Origin: Phocoena phocoena
Taxonomy: Eukaryota; Chordata; Mammalia; Artiodactyla; Phocoenidae
NCBI RefSeq assembly: GCF_963924675.1
Contig: NC_089230.1
Span: forward strand, 74,639,223 to 74,703,222
Reading direction: 5' to 3'
Length of the DNA: 64,000 nt
Position 1 is the stretch's first letter, and every line of letters starts with the position of its first letter. The translations under genes and the position numbers were made by a program. This document shows positions 45,985 through 58,985 of this stretch, piece after piece. The notes beneath the pieces were generated by a model that saw only the letters and a list, made by a program, of their open reading frames with translations, had not been told where the DNA came from and searched no databases.

Positions 45985-46310
45985 AGCTGTGTTGGAGTCA
46001 TATGACTATGTTTTGGCCAAAGGGATACAAGGACAATGACGTATGCCACTTCCAGGCATGGCTATAAAACCCCCTGCATAATCGTCTCACATTCACTCTC
46101 ACTTTCTTTGGCAACCTTGATAGCCACCTTTTTAAGATGGCAACGTCACAAAATAGAAGAAGCTTAGATCCTAAGTCATCACTTGGAAGAAATCCATCAG
46201 GAGAATCATTAGACCATAATGTAGGTGAGAAACACATTGTTACTGTGTTAAGGCACAGAGATTTGGGGGTTATTTGTTTCAGCAGCTGATATTATTCTTC
46301 CTCATTGATG
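45985..46310 (+). mobile_element. Ancient LTR-like repeat (possibly MaLR)
   Basis: 'gttttggccaaagggataca', 'tgccacttccaggcatggc', 'ataaaacccc' and, at the end, 'tgtgttaaggcacagagatt' plus 'tgggggttatttgtttcagc' follow a mammal-wide repeat that I associate with MaLR-type LTRs. Family uncertain. Confidence 0.45.
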
Positions 46311-46594
46311 CAGTGCCCAAGTATTAACTCTCTGGCCCCATTTTTGGACTGAATAGATAATAAATATGAAGATAGAAAAAGGTACTTGAGAAAATAGAAC
46401 ATTATTTAGAGACAAAAACGTATCTAGAAATCTAATTAGACAGCTTACTTCATACATTTTAAACTTAAAGTTTGATACATTGATAAAGTTTTATTAAGCA
46501 GGTGAAAATTACATCAATTGGTATTAGTAAATAGAAGTTTTTTGAAAGAAGGCTAATTTGGCTTTTGAAGATTTCTTAAGTGGCCTCATTGATT

Positions 46595-47475
46595 TAGCAA
46601 ACATTTATTTGACACCTACTATGTGACAGGAACTCTCCTGAGTGCTGGTGATACAGCAGTATAAGAAGGAGATAGGAGATTATTCTAATGGAGAAGGAAA
46701 AACAAATGAATAAACAATTACAGTATTTATATTTTAGGAGGTTATAAGAATTGGATGAGAAATAAATCAGTGCTTTTAGATAGGGTGGCCAGGGAAGCCC
46801 TCAGAGGAGGCCGTTTATGAGCAGAGACTTAGGTGAGGCAGCAAGCCCTAGGAGAACATGATTACAGAAAGAACCAGACAAAGGCCCTGAAATGGGAGGA
46901 TGCCACACATGCTAGAGGAACAGCAGGAGGCTACTGTGGCTGGAAAGGATCAAAGATGGGAGGAACTCTAGGAAATGATGTCAGATGAGTGATGTGATTC
47001 AGATCCTGACCAGCCTTGTAGACCACTGTACAACATCTGCTTTTTGCTTTGATGGGTCAAAAAGCCACTGGAGGGTCTTTAGCATGATGCATCAACTGAT
47101 GTTCATTTTAACACAACCACTCTGGCTGCTGGGTTGAGATTAAACTATAGTGGGCAAGAAGGAAGGGGAGATACTGGTTAGGAGACTGCAACTGGAATCT
47201 GGATAAGAAATGGCAGTGGCTTGGGCCAGGGTAGTAGCAGTGATGGTAGTCAGAAGGTCCTGCACATATTTATCAGTAGGTCCAGCAAGATTTGCTTTTA
47301 GACTGGATATGGTGTGAAAAAAAGAGAGAGGAATCAAGAATGGCTCGAAATGGGAGGATGGATTTGTCATTAACTTAGAAGGCTAAGACTGTGGGACAAT
47401 AGGTTTTGGCGGGTAAGAACAGAATTTCAGCTTTGGTTTTGTTAAGGTTGAGATGCCTCTTAGACGTCCCCATAT
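46595..47475 (-). mobile_element. L2 LINE, long 3' fragment
   Basis: About 880 bp in reverse: 'ttatttgacacctactatgt', 'agatagggtggccagggaag', 'ggaacagcaggaggctactg', 'aaaagccactggagggtct', 'accactctggctgctgggtt', 'tggcttgggccagggtagta'. It is the longest and best-preserved L2 here. Confidence 0.85.
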
Positions 47476-47499
47476 TCAAGAGAGCACCACAATTTAACT

Positions 47500-47660
47500 T
47501 TACTAATATAATATCTTGAACAGTTTGCTGTTCGCTTACTGTGTTATTCTTTCTTTCAAAGAGACTTTGATCTCCTTGAAAACAGGGATAATATTTTAGA
47601 TTCGTTCTTTATCTTCCACATCGTCAAGCACAATTTTGAAACCCATCGTTTCTCTGTAAG
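47500..47660 (+). mobile_element. Possible L2 3' fragment, forward
   Basis: 'gatctccttgaaaacaggga' then 'ttatcttccacatcgtcaag' resembles the forward L2 3' end. Weak. Confidence 0.35.
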
Positions 47661-50600
47661 TCTGTTGCTTTATTATGTAAAGAATCAGATGAATGTATAA
47701 TAAATCAGACATGTGAATTGTTTCATGTAGACTATGTTTAAAAATTCATGTTAGTATTGTCTATGTGTTAGCAGGCTCATGTGCCTTAGTATTCAAAGAA
47801 CACAAGGAAAAAAAAATGTTTGGCAGATAGAAGAGAAAAGCTCTCTAGCAATTAAATCCTGCATGGAAAATGTTACCTGAAGTGACTCCTGAGCGATACA
47901 CACATTTACAGGAGGAATCTCGTTTGTATTAAGTCTGCATTTCAGCTCATTCATAATGAGAGCTCATGTCTTAGGAGGCATAGCCAGGAAATATGCCAGA
48001 GACCCAGGGACTGAGCCCAGTTAGGTGGGACCCTGGCAGGCAGGCATGTAAGAGCAATCTTTCCTGCATCTTGCAAAGTTGATGGTAGGATTTTATTACC
48101 ACACCAAGAGTTCAAAACCAAATTATGATGAAACGAAATGACCTAAGTAAATGGCTCTTTCTTTTAAAAAATCTCTCATATGTGTTCTGGAAGGAAAGAG
48201 TTCATTTTATCATTTTTTTGTTATCTTTGAATAGAATATTCAGCAAAGTAGCTTGATTCAGGTATAACATAATCTGTGACCTTGTGAACCTAAATGTAAA
48301 CACTCCCAGTGGATGCCAAATTAAACTGCTTTCAATTTGTCTCATTCTCTGATACTAATTCCCAGACACAACAGGTATTAATATGTACTGGTTGACTTGA
48401 ATTAACTTGGTATAAAATGAAAAAAATATGTAGGGAGGTGAGACTGTAACTTTCACCTTTCCATGGGTCAGGATAACTCAGAGAGAACACTCAGAGAAAC
48501 TTGAAAAAAGTGACACAAAGGAAAGATTTTACTTCTTATGAAAAATTGGGAAAAAATACATATGGTATTGTTAAACTAAAAAATATAGCTTATGTTAGCT
48601 AGAAGACATCAGTTATGTTCAAATGGTGCATTTCATCATTATTCTGTTAATTCAATTTCAGGTATTAGGTTCATGCTGAGACCAAAGTTGAATCCAAGGC
48701 TATGATCTGGTCTTACGTACACCAGGAGATTCCTCCTGTTGGTATATGTCTCCCCAAACAGAGTATGTGACTAAGCACTGATAAAAAGGCGTGTGTTAAT
48801 TCTTTCCTTCATTAATGACGTTATGGAAAGTTCTTATGCATTTGGAAAGGATAAAATTTCCCCTCACCTCTGTACATTATTCCCTTAGTTGTACAGTTTG
48901 ATTTATTTTAAGATTAGCTGGCTTTGCCAGTTTAGGATTAATTATAAAAATGATAAATAACAACAGGCTTTTTGTTGTGGCTTGACTCTTTGTTTCTTAG
49001 GAGGAAAGATTATTACTTGGTATGACTGTTTTACAGCATAATGAAGAATTCATTTAGGGTCCTGGGTTTGAGGGTAGGGGCAGGGTGGGAAGTGGGACCC
49101 GTTTTCTGATACTTTGCAATCTCGAGCCACTTATATTCTAAGGCAGAACCTCTCCAAGAAATTAATGTTAACGTAGATACCTTTCTCTGCTAGATTCAGC
49201 TGAATTTTGTGGTCTTTGTGTTAATAAAGTTTCGGGAAAGGATAAAAGTCCTGCAAAAGCAATTAGAATCAAAATGAGTCATAGTGCTACAAGGTGAATT
49301 CGCTTGTCTACATTTACAGTACATACGTCATTCCAATGATTCTTAACTAATTAACACTATCACCATGGTTTTTTTGTTACTGTCACAAATCTGTTATACT
49401 TATGTAAGAGAATATTTTTATTTTGAATTTTACGTGTGAGCTGATAAAAGGAGGCTAGAACTTTTTTAAAAAAGAAACCTCACATTACAATATCATTTAT
49501 TTTTTATGGAACTTAGTCTCTAGAATGTGCTTGTATAGAATCGTGTCCAGTAGTATCTTACGATTTCTGAATATGCAGAACTGTGCCTATTTGTTTGGCT
49601 GAGGCCAAATATGTTCACTTTTTGCGTCTACATTTTGGTCACTAAGTCCAACTAAACTTCCTAATATAGAAGACTTTTTTCAGGAGACAAATGTCCAAAT
49701 AGCTGATAAATGTTATACCTTTCCATATTGGCTTAGCAATAAACAGGCAGGGAATAAAAAGGATTTCAATATAAATCCTTCACTGAAGCTGTTATTATTT
49801 TGAGCTAATCATATTAGAAATGCAGCTATTAAACTCCAAAAGAGCAAATCACTATTAGGAATGCAAAATAAACAACAGTACATCATTCCTGACATCTGTA
49901 ATTATGTATAATTCTCCTAAATCCACCCCCCCCCCATTAATAGGCAAGCTTAGATGAAAACCCTTAAGCATTTATTTGATATTAGTTGAGATCACATTAA
50001 TAGTTCTTTGCCAGAGAGCAAAGTAGCTCCCTTTCCAGTGGGACTCTGATGAGATCTTGACCCAGTTGACTTTGGGATAGTTGAACCCAATGGGTCTACT
50101 CCTTCATTTGCACGGGGAAGAGAACCTGGCACTTTGACTACACTGCCCATCTGCTCTCTAGAACTTAAAGGCACAGGTCCCTCGATCTCAATTCCTGTGG
50201 TTGGAAATCATACTGGTCCAGGTGCCCATTTCCTACAGAAACAATATGGAAAGAATCTGTACTCCTGCAAAATAATACTCCTTGGAAAAAATCTTTTGGG
50301 TTTGGAACAACTATTTTGATAAGCTGAATGGGGAGGGTGGTACCACACCAAGGAGATGCCTGAATGAAACTAATGGTGTTTCCCTAGGAGTCTTTACAGA
50401 GCTATGTTTCTCTGCTACCTTCGGATAAACGGTGTCATCTTTATGCAAGAATTGTTATCATTATTTCTTTAGCTTTTTTCTTTCTGTCCTGTATGGAGGT
50501 GAGAGGAATATAAGAGTGTGGGGGGCAGAGTTGGCTTGGCAAAGTTGAGGTGACAGCTTACAGAGGGGTTGAATGTAACTGCTATTAAAGCAACGGAGTC

Positions 50601-51589
50601 TGGAGAAGAGCAGGATTTGAGGGTGGTTCTCCTTGAAATGTGCTATATATAAATCCCCTACTTCATTTCTGCTCTGACGTCTTTAGCAAACTTAAAATTG
50701 CTCAACAATACTGCGTATGAGTGGGCTTCTCCAGGCAGAAGTTGAGAGTACAAGAGAACTGACTTCAGCGTTACGCCAGAGAGGAAAATCTTTTGGCAAA
50801 ACCAAATGAGGAGTAAAACAGACTGACCAGCAACTAGAATCTATTTTTGTTTGCCGTGTAATTACAGTTGGAGACGCAAGCCAAGATATATTGCCTCTCT
50901 AGTTCCTCTGCAGGAATGACTCCCAGCAGTGAACATGGAGTGCCATTTTAGGAAATGATAAACCTGGCAGACTCCGTCTGCCTGGACATATCCAGAATAT
51001 TCTGCTCCATTCTTTTAGTGTGAGCATTTTCCTGGGGCTGATGAGACATGGTGATGGCAGGAGACACATGTGGCCAGATTCCAACCTGAAGGAAGCAAAT
51101 CTAGACCTGTTGTCAGAGAAAATTCCTGGAACTAGGAACACTTCAAGCTAGTTTGGGAAAAAAGAGGCAATGGCATTTGTAAAGTTCTTCCTCCAGAATG
51201 GGCCTGCAGAATCAACGTGGATTTTTGACCAACACCACATATTTTCACATTTAAACCCAAAGTGATACATGGGAAATGCTACTCAATTTTGAAATCTTCA
51301 TTATCTGAGCCAATCCCAGGCCATCAGAATAACCTGCTGACCACTAAGGTTTCTCAAATGCTTTGTTCACAACCACATATAGACCTCGTGAAGTCTTACC
51401 TTCCATTAGAATTTAACCCTGAAATGACTTGTCTAGTCCCCCCTATTTGTGTGGAGGTTTCCATGATGCTGTGATTAAACACTTTAGTGAATTTTTCAGT
51501 TTTTTCCCTTCAATGGAAAGATAAATGTCTAGCTTTCAGTTGAACAAATTCAGAGTTGGTTTGATACTGATCTCCAAATAGATTTCAAT
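47661..51589. other. 3.9-kb stretch without recognisable repeats
   Basis: No SINE, L1, L2, MIR or LTR is seen, unlike the rest of the window. Only an 11-C run (49926-49935 area) and ordinary unique sequence. No open frame with splice bounds was convincing. Confidence 0.45.
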
Positions 51590-51715
51590 TCAATGAAACT
51601 AATACTGATTAATTCTTTGTATAATACAAGCTTTATGCTAGGCGCTAAAGTAACTTAGGGAATCTAAAAATAGTGTCTGTTGTTCAGCTGTTCTTATGGA
51701 ATTGGTTCAGATTTG
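51590..51715 (-). mobile_element. Possible L2 fragment
   Basis: 'caagctttatgctaggcgct' and 'tagtgtctgttgttcagctg' suggest a reverse L2 3' end. Weak. Confidence 0.35.
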
Positions 51716-52054
51716 TACAAACCTTCTCTTATTCAAAGACTTTTGTGGTAGATAACTTGAGATTGTCTCTGTGAAGGTTCCCTACAGTATATTCACCCCA
51801 TAGACTTTTGCCTTTATCAACCGTGGTGGTCTAACAACAGTAGCAAAGGATCCTATTTTAGTTTTCTTTAAAAATTTTTTATTGAGCATGTCTTTGACTT
51901 TTTTCACACTCATGGTCATTTATATGGATGTTGCAGAATATTAGGTCAGTTGATCCTGGCCCTCGTGATGTATCTTAGCTCCTGGACTTTATCATTAATT
52001 TGAAAAATGAAAGTCACTTGTTACCAAGTGGTACTGCAGCAGTTTCTGTCTTTA
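51716..52054. other. Unique sequence
   Basis: No feature recognised. Confidence 0.4.
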
Positions 52055-52065
52055 ACAGAAGGTAT

Positions 52066-52666
52066 TTTATTTCATTTTTTTACACTTTTCTGAAATTTTA
52101 TTTCTTTTTTAATTGAAGTATAGTTGATTTACAATGTGGTGTTAGTTCCAGATGTATAGCCAAGCAGTAAAGTGATTCAGTTATACATTTATATGTATTC
52201 TTTTTCAGATTCTTTTCCATTATAGGTTATTATAAGATACTGAATATGGTTCGCTGTGCTCTACAGTAGGTCCTTGTTGATTATCTATTTTATATATAGT
52301 AGTGTGTATCTGTTAATCCCAAACTCCTAATTTATCCCTCTCCCCCTTTCCCCTTTGGTAACTATAATTTTGTTTTCTATGTCTGTGAGTCTATTTCTGT
52401 TTTGTAAATAAGTTCATTTGTATCATTTTTTCTTTTAGATTCCACATATAAGTGATATCATATGAGATTTGTCTTTCTATGTCTGACTTACTTCACTTAG
52501 TATGACAATCTCTGGATCCATCCATGTTTCTGCAAACGGCTGAGTCATATTCCATTGTGTATATAAACCACATCTTCTTTATCCATTCCACTGTCGTGGA
52601 CATTTAGGCTGCTTCTGTGTCTTGCCTATTGTAAATAGTGCTGCTATGAACATTGGGGTGCATGTG
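52066..52666 (-). mobile_element. 5'-truncated LINE-1 3' end (600 bp)
   Basis: Reverse copy of the older 3' UTR subtype plus the end of ORF2: 'aattgaagtatagttgattt', 'tccacatataagtgatatc', 'cttcacttagtatgacaatc', 'tgctatgaacattggggtgc'. TSD acagaaggtat (11 bp) at 52055-52065 and 52667-52677. Confidence 0.93.
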
Positions 52667-52677
52667 ACAGAAGGTAT

Positions 52678-53959
52678 ATAAAGTGGTACACACTCTCAAG
52701 GGAGCACTTCCTTTCAGAAACGCTACACTCTATGTCCATAATCCTGTTGGAAGAGCAGTGATTCTGTGTAACTCAGTCTGTGCAGGACTTGATTTGTTAG
52801 AACTGAGTCTGCATTACCAGTATTCTGTTGACCTCTATGGCAAGAGCTTTCCGCTTGCATATTACAGTAGCCTTTCTAAAGGGATTTCTTTTTTAACTCC
52901 CATTATACAAACAGCCATACAGTCCTACTGGCTAGGTAACTTTCATTGGCTATTTAATGGCAAAATGTTAAAATTGCCTTCAGTCAACGTTACCTTTATT
53001 CAATCAAGAATACCTTTGACAGACTTCACTGAGAATTCTCCATAGAAGTAAATTCCATATTATATTGCCCAAGAAATTTCCAAAGTGGTGTGTATTCATT
53101 GCCTTCACTAGACTTTTAATTTAAGCCATTAAATTCTCTAAAATGTCCAACGTACAGTAAAAGAGTCCTTTTTAATACTGTCATGAATTTACCAAACGTG
53201 TGCATTCTAGGAGAGATCCTATAGTGAAATATCTTGAAGACATACCGATTAGGTTCCTCTTGATTGTTTTCAACACGGAGTAGTGCTTTCGGCATTTGAG
53301 TTTTGGGGATTCATCTCACCCCACACTCTTTGCTTTGCTCCAGCGTATTTAGTTTAATCAGAGTCAGCTCAAGTTTCACATGGAAACTCCAAGTCTGCTT
53401 ATCAGGGTGCACCTGTTTGCCAATTTAGGTTGAACTTACGATTTTATGACTTGCAGCTTATTACCTCCCTCTAGTTTAATTTTTCAATAGGCTGCCATTC
53501 TGGTCACCAGAAGATGTTGCGATAGCAGAAAATAGGCAGGGGATAAGCAAAAGTTCAGCAATCTTTATTAATTGAGACTAGAACTAGTCTGAAGCAATTC
53601 TCTCTTTATTCTTCAATCCCATTATTTATAATTAGGAACTCAAAAGGTTATAACAATACGAATAATATGTGATGTTAATATTGTACTGTATGTTACCTCT
53701 AGTTATCAATAACTTCAGTTGATCTGGTAAAATATATTTCTTGTGTAAGGTATTGGCATGGAGAGGAAATATTGAGGAAGTGGAATATGCAGTTTCTTCC
53801 TCTTGTACAATTGAGACTATAAGATCTCATTTGATAATAATATATTTAATGAGAGGACACAGCCTAATAACATACATTGTTAGGCACCAATTTATCAGAG
53901 TAACTTCTGGATGTATAAGAAAAGCTTCTTATATTCCTACTATGTGGATGGAAGAAATT
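52678..53959. other. Unique sequence with a 120-codon frame
   Basis: The frame at 52683-53045 (plus) is the longest here outside repeats. I see no domain, signal or splice structure that supports it as a gene. Confidence 0.35.
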
Positions 53960-54080
53960 CAGTCCAGAAACATTGAGCACTAATTGATTATATGGTAGAT
54001 GCTTGGAATACAACATCGCATAAGACGGGCACCTCGTTCAAGGAACTCACGACTGCACGGGAGACTTGATCTAATCCCAA
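53960..54080 (-). mobile_element. L2 fragment
   Basis: 'cattgagcactaattgatta', 'gatgcttggaatacaacatc', 'ttcaaggaactcacgactgc' follow the reverse L2 3' end. Confidence 0.55.
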
Positions 54081-56639
54081 CTAAATAGTCTGGGAAAGGG
54101 AGGCAGCTTTAGCCATCCATTGCTTCAACTCCCTGGAATAAAATCTGGCATTGCAACCCTTAAAAAAATATCTACGATCACATTTTCTTTTTGGAATGGG
54201 TTAGAAAAACATATAAATCAGACATCTGAAGTATGCACACAGAATTCTTGAAGCCATAAAGACAGTGATTTTCCCTAGTTTGCATCTAATAAAATAGAAA
54301 AGCACCCCACTTGACCGAAAGTGGGCTTCCTGAAGGCTCTGGCAGAGCCAGGTCTGCTGTACACAGTGCTGTACATTCAGAGAACAGCACTGTGTTGACA
54401 CCCTGCAATAAATGGGACTCCACTGTTGCTGCTGCTGCCCCTACTAACTAAAGGAAGCACTTCCAGATACCTTTTCCAGGGCTAAGATTTTAACGACTTT
54501 CCTTAGCTCTGGTGGTTCACTCTAGCAAAGTACAGATAGCTCTTGGCAGCACATGTGGAAGGGTCATCCGTGGACCTCTGAGTGCCATTGTGGGGCTTCC
54601 AGGGAAGAGTGCCAAGTGCTTTTTACAGTCTCAAAACAGCCACATTGGTTGGAAGGTGGAGACTGTTAATCATTTTTCACGATGAAGACAATCTTTGATC
54701 TTCCTACATTTTTGCTTTTTCCCAGTTCACACTCCTTTTAAGAGAGCCTTAAAAGGAAGGCTCTCTTGGTACTCTAGAACCCTCTATTGGTAATAACAAG
54801 CATTTTTGCCTCAAGGGAGGTGTGAAGAGAGATGGAGATAAGAAGCACATCGTAGCCATTTTAGTTTTAACTTGTTTTATGAAATGTTTCCCCCCACACA
54901 CACACAATTTTTCTTTCAGGGGTTTAGCTGTGCTTCTGCTTTATTGATAGAGCACAACTTGCTAGGGAAATGGATAGAACATTAGAGAAAGACATGAAAG
55001 ATTTAGTCCTCAAATAAACAAACAGAAAATGTGTGAAGCACTTTGACAATAATGGAACGGAAATTATGAATATATGCATGTTTCTAGCATTTTATTCCTT
55101 CCTCACGTACCATCTGCTTCTACTTAACCTCAGAGGGTATGAGGTGTGAGAGTATTTTATGCTCTCATGATGTACAATCGGGAAGAAATGGGGAGGAAAG
55201 AATGGGATCGAAGTAGAAGAGCTAGGGAATCTTTAAGGAGAAACATTAGGAAGCCCCTTTGGTGTGAGGAAAGCGGATTGGAGGGAGAAGAACTTCATGG
55301 AGCGTTATTGTGGTCTATAGAGTCCCTGTTTGATATTTAGTAGATTGCATAGGAAAATTATGAGTAATTATGAATGAGTTTTTTGTCTTCTGGACGGGAT
55401 TTTCTAAACTGTCGTGCCATGCCAAGAAGCTGCATCACGTGAACAGTGAATAACCACTTACTGAGTCATCTATTCAAAGATAACTTTACTTAGTTTAGTA
55501 TCCTTCCTGGGTATTTCACCTCATAAAGGTTTTCTTTAATTTTTATGGCATGTCTTCCATGGATCCCTTTGAAACAGAGCCTGACCAGGAGTTCAGGTGC
55601 CCTTGATTTATGTAGGGGGTGGTCTTCAGAAAAACCTCTCTAGGAGGGAGTGAGGCCGAGTAAGGAAGGAGAAAGAGGCAAGTGAAGATGTGGTTTCAGG
55701 TCAAGTCCAGTCTTGGTCTGATGCATGGGGGAAGCCTTGGACTCTTCACTGCATCCTTATACCATAATCACTCAGCCATGGGTGTGCTAAAGAAAAAATT
55801 ATCTATGACACTTGTTAAAGATGATAAGGCAGACATTGTTCATGGAAGATTACTACAATGGGGTTTTGTAGTAGGGAAAAGAGATCGGACTCAATTCTGA
55901 CTCCAACAAGGACAAGTGGAAATTTATAACCAAGGAGCAGGGTCAGTGGGTGAAAAATTACTAAGGAATAAGGGTTTTTTTGTTTTTGTTGTGTTTTATT
56001 TATTTATTTTTTTGCTAAACTGACTCAACAGAATTCTTGCTGCAGGCAGGCCAGGGTGATAAGATAATATCAAGGGTAGGGGATGAGAAATGTCATCAGA
56101 TAGAGGGGGTGGTCAGATACCAAGGCTGGAGGATCTTTGCCAAACGGACTAAGCCAGATTCTTGCTTGAACTGGATTCTACACGGACAGACTGGGAGGCC
56201 CAAGGTCCAGCTAGTGGAGCAGAGGATTCAGAGGAGCCTGGTGAAAGCTCAGTTAAGGGAGAGAGCCTTTGTCAGGTGGTGCATATCCCTCCTGGGTGAA
56301 GCGGCTTCCACTAGCTCAGGGCAGCTTTCTGGAGGAGGGCAACATCTATGAGCTGGTAGCCACCAACACTCACTGTAGCTGGGGCATGGGTAGATGCACC
56401 AGATTGGTAAAAGTGGGTTGGTAAAGGTGAAGCATCAGGATTTGGATTTATAAGAGCTCTGGCACAGAGCTGGATCTGCACAAGATAAAGTTGGCATCTG
56501 TGTTGGGCAATTTAAAGAAGTATAGTATTTTTCTCTTCATGTCAGTCAGACCACATGATATCTGGACTCCTTTACAGGGACCTTTAAGACTTGTGCCACG
56601 GTCTCCAGCCTCATTTAAGGACACTCTATTCCTCACATT
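54081..56639. other. Mostly unique sequence
   Basis: Holds overlapping inverted repeats at 54734-54767, a short CA run at 54895, and a T-rich patch near 55976-56024. Frames at 55682-55900 and 56037-56351 (104 codons) lack recognised domains. Part of 55560-56350 could be an old LTR, not assignable by eye. Confidence 0.4.
54734..54767. repeat. Two overlapping perfect inverted repeats
   Basis: Stem 1 pairs ccttttaag (54734-54742) with cttaaaagg (54748-54756), loop 5. Stem 2 pairs aagagagcctt (54740-54750) with aaggctctctt (54757-54767), loop 6. They share bases, so only one can form at a time. Confidence 0.9.
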
Positions 56640-57000
56640 TTATCTTTATCATATACCAAGCTTCTTTGATTCCCTAAATCCACCATCCCTTCTCTCATCC
56701 ATACCCTACTCCTTCCTCATAGGCACTTTCATTTGACTGTTTCCTACCATTCTTTTTGCCATGACTTAGATATCACTCCCTCCTGGAGGCTTTTCTTCAT
56801 ACCCTGAATTAGACATCGCCTTCCAGGCTCCTAAGGCACTTTGTACTGCCCTTCATAGTAATTTCCAGAATACATTTTAATTGCTGGTTGGCTTCTTTAT
56901 CCGTGAATCCTTATAGACTACAAGTCTGTGAGGGCAGACGTTGGCACCCGGCAAATAGTAAGTACATGCATTATGAATTTATATATGAATATGCAGAATA
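56640..57000 (+). mobile_element. L2 LINE 3' end
   Basis: Forward copy: 'tcactccctcctggaggctt', 'cctaaggcactttgtactgc', 'actacaagtctgtgagggca', 'ggcaaatagtaagtacatgc'. Confidence 0.7.
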
Positions 57001-57469
57001 AATAAAAGAATATCTAAAATTTTCATTTTTATGAGAATGGATCTTTCTGTTAAAATGTACAATAATACAAAATACAGATTAACCCACACATCTAAAAGAA
57101 GATCTTCTAAGTCAAATGTAAGTTTTGGCGGGATCAAGAAAGAGCTAGATAGTGAATCCCAATGATTAGGCTACAGATTTAGGTAAACGGTTTATCTCCC
57201 ACACAATAGTAAATCTATTTTTCTAATGTATATGGCTACTGTCATGCCTAATAACATGCCTGTCTGTATGAAAGCGTATCTGCAATCAGGGTAGTGTTTA
57301 TCTTTGTGCGTCATCCAGAAAGAAATGAAAAAGCCCAAGTATCATTGAGGAGGGATATGATGGAGGTCTACACAGTTTTTATCTTTAAAGAGAACCTATT
57401 CAGGAAAAGGCTGGGAACTGCTTGCCTAGAGCAAAACCACTTCACCGGATGGATCTGGATACAAGTACT
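57001..57469. other. Unique sequence
   Basis: No repeat or exon recognised. Confidence 0.4.
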
Positions 57470-57680
57470 GGTACAGTGTGAAGAGGAAGGGCGTGAACTT
57501 TAAAGTCAGACAGGCTTTTGGTTTAGTGCCAGCTCTGATGCCAGGGTGACCTTGGGTGACACCATCACCATCCTCATTCTACAGGTTCATCATTTGTAAC
57601 AGCTGCTGTGGAAAGTTAGCGAGATTATGCCTGTGATAGGCTGAGCACCGTATCAGAGCACAGTCAAAGCTCACGGCCTT
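57470..57680 (+). mobile_element. MIR SINE
   Basis: Forward copy: 'tttaaagtcagacaggcttt', 'gccagctctgatgccagg', 'gtgaccttgggtgacaccat', 'tgcctgtgataggctgagca'. Confidence 0.68.
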
Positions 57681-57894
57681 TGCTAGTTTTCACTATAACA
57701 CACTGTGGTGGGACAGCACGGGGTGGGGGGGTAATTGCTTAGCCTGATGGATGTGAGACTCCTGGCCAGCTTCATGAGAGGAGGTATCCTTAAGTAGAAT
57801 GGTGGGGGAGTACAATGGACCACAGAATCCACACATCGTTCCACTGTGCCTTGTTCAGACCTGCATATAGAGTGTAAGAGTGTAATGACCATTG

Positions 57895-58090
57895 CTACAT
57901 CTATTGAGCATTTTCTGTGTGTCAGGCACTTTAACTTACACTCTCTCTAGTTTTTACATTGTGTGAAAATTACATACCATCATCTCAATTTTACATACAT
58001 GAAAAATAGGCTCAGAGACATCAAAGGATTTGCGCAAGCTACTACAGCCATGAAATGACAGAGCCGCGATTGGACCTAGATTTATCTAGC
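57895..58090 (-). mobile_element. MIR SINE
   Basis: Reverse copy, nearly complete: 'ctattgagcattttctgtgt', 'gtcaggcactttaactta', 'catctcaattttacatacat', 'aatgacagagccgcgattgg'. It lies 215 bp from the forward MIR. Confidence 0.8.
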
Positions 58091-58327
58091 TGAAGGCAAA
58101 CGTTAAGGTTAATTTTAGAAAAAAAAAATATTTGAGGGAAAAATGAAACCCAGGATCTCGGCACTGCCTTTTCCTTTCCTCTGGTCCTGTTAGCAAGCCA
58201 TTAGAATGTCACTAAAAAGTAATTTTGTTATGATTTCCCTTGACCCTGGTCTCCAAGGTGACTTCGCACCGTATCTCATTCCAGCTTCTCTAAGTGCTGG
58301 GGAACGGATATCTTTTGGGTTCCTTTT

Positions 58328-58513
58328 TTTTTTTTTTCCCGGTACGCGGGCTTCTCCCGTTGCAGAGCATAGGCTCTGGACGCGCAGGCTCAGCGGCCAT
58401 GGCTCACGGCCCTAGCCGCTCTGCGGCATGTGGATCTTCCTGGACCGGGGCACGAACCCGTGTCCCCTGCCTCAGCAGGCGGACTCTCAACCAGTGTGCC
58501 ACCAGGGAGGCCC
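58328..58513 (-). mobile_element. CHR-family SINE with internal deletion
   Basis: Reverse copy. The usual 'cgggcctctcactgttgtggcc' portion is shortened to 'cgggcttctcccgttgc', and a few bases are missing near 58433, giving 186 bp. Perfect 13-bp TSD ttgggttcctttt at 58315-58327 and 58514-58526. Confidence 0.95.
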
Positions 58514-58762
58514 TTGGGTTCCTTTTGATTCGTTCTTTTTCTCTGTAATTTACTCTGCACTGTCCACCCATATACTGGATATACATCAACCTTACAACCA
58601 CAGGTATATATAAAGTGGAAGCATCTATTTAAAGATACTTTTTCTGACTCTTCATTTTATGTATTTGGCAAATGATAAAGATGTTCTCTGCACAAGAAAA
58701 AGGATACTATTGTATAAAGGCTCCTTATTTGAGATGTGAAAGTAATAACCTTTAATGCTTAG

Positions 58763-58824
58763 TAATCTTATATCTATTCCATTTTTCCCTTAATAATCTT
58801 ATATCTATTCCATTTTTCCCTTGA
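58763..58824 (+). repeat. Tandem duplication, 31-bp unit
   Basis: Two head-to-tail copies beginning taatcttatatctattcc; the first 29 bases are identical. Confidence 0.93.
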
Positions 58825-58933
58825 TTTATGTTGCTGTTTGACAGCTCTTTGTGGTGTAGAATATCAGGAAATGGGAGTATTTGGCATGAATCATTTTCAG
58901 TAGGAATTTTATTAGTCTTTTATTTTTCACCAT

Positions 58934-58985
58934 ATTGTAAATTTTCTGACATAACTTACATTGTAAAGTTTCTGACATAATTGTC
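58934..58985 (+). repeat. Tandem duplication, 26-bp unit
   Basis: Two copies beginning attgtaaa and containing tttctgacataa, with a few differences. Confidence 0.85.

Noticed and set aside
52683..53045. 120-codon plus-strand frame in unique DNA
   Set aside because: No recognised domain, no splice structure, and it starts beside an L1 target duplication. Length is within what chance allows in 64 kb.
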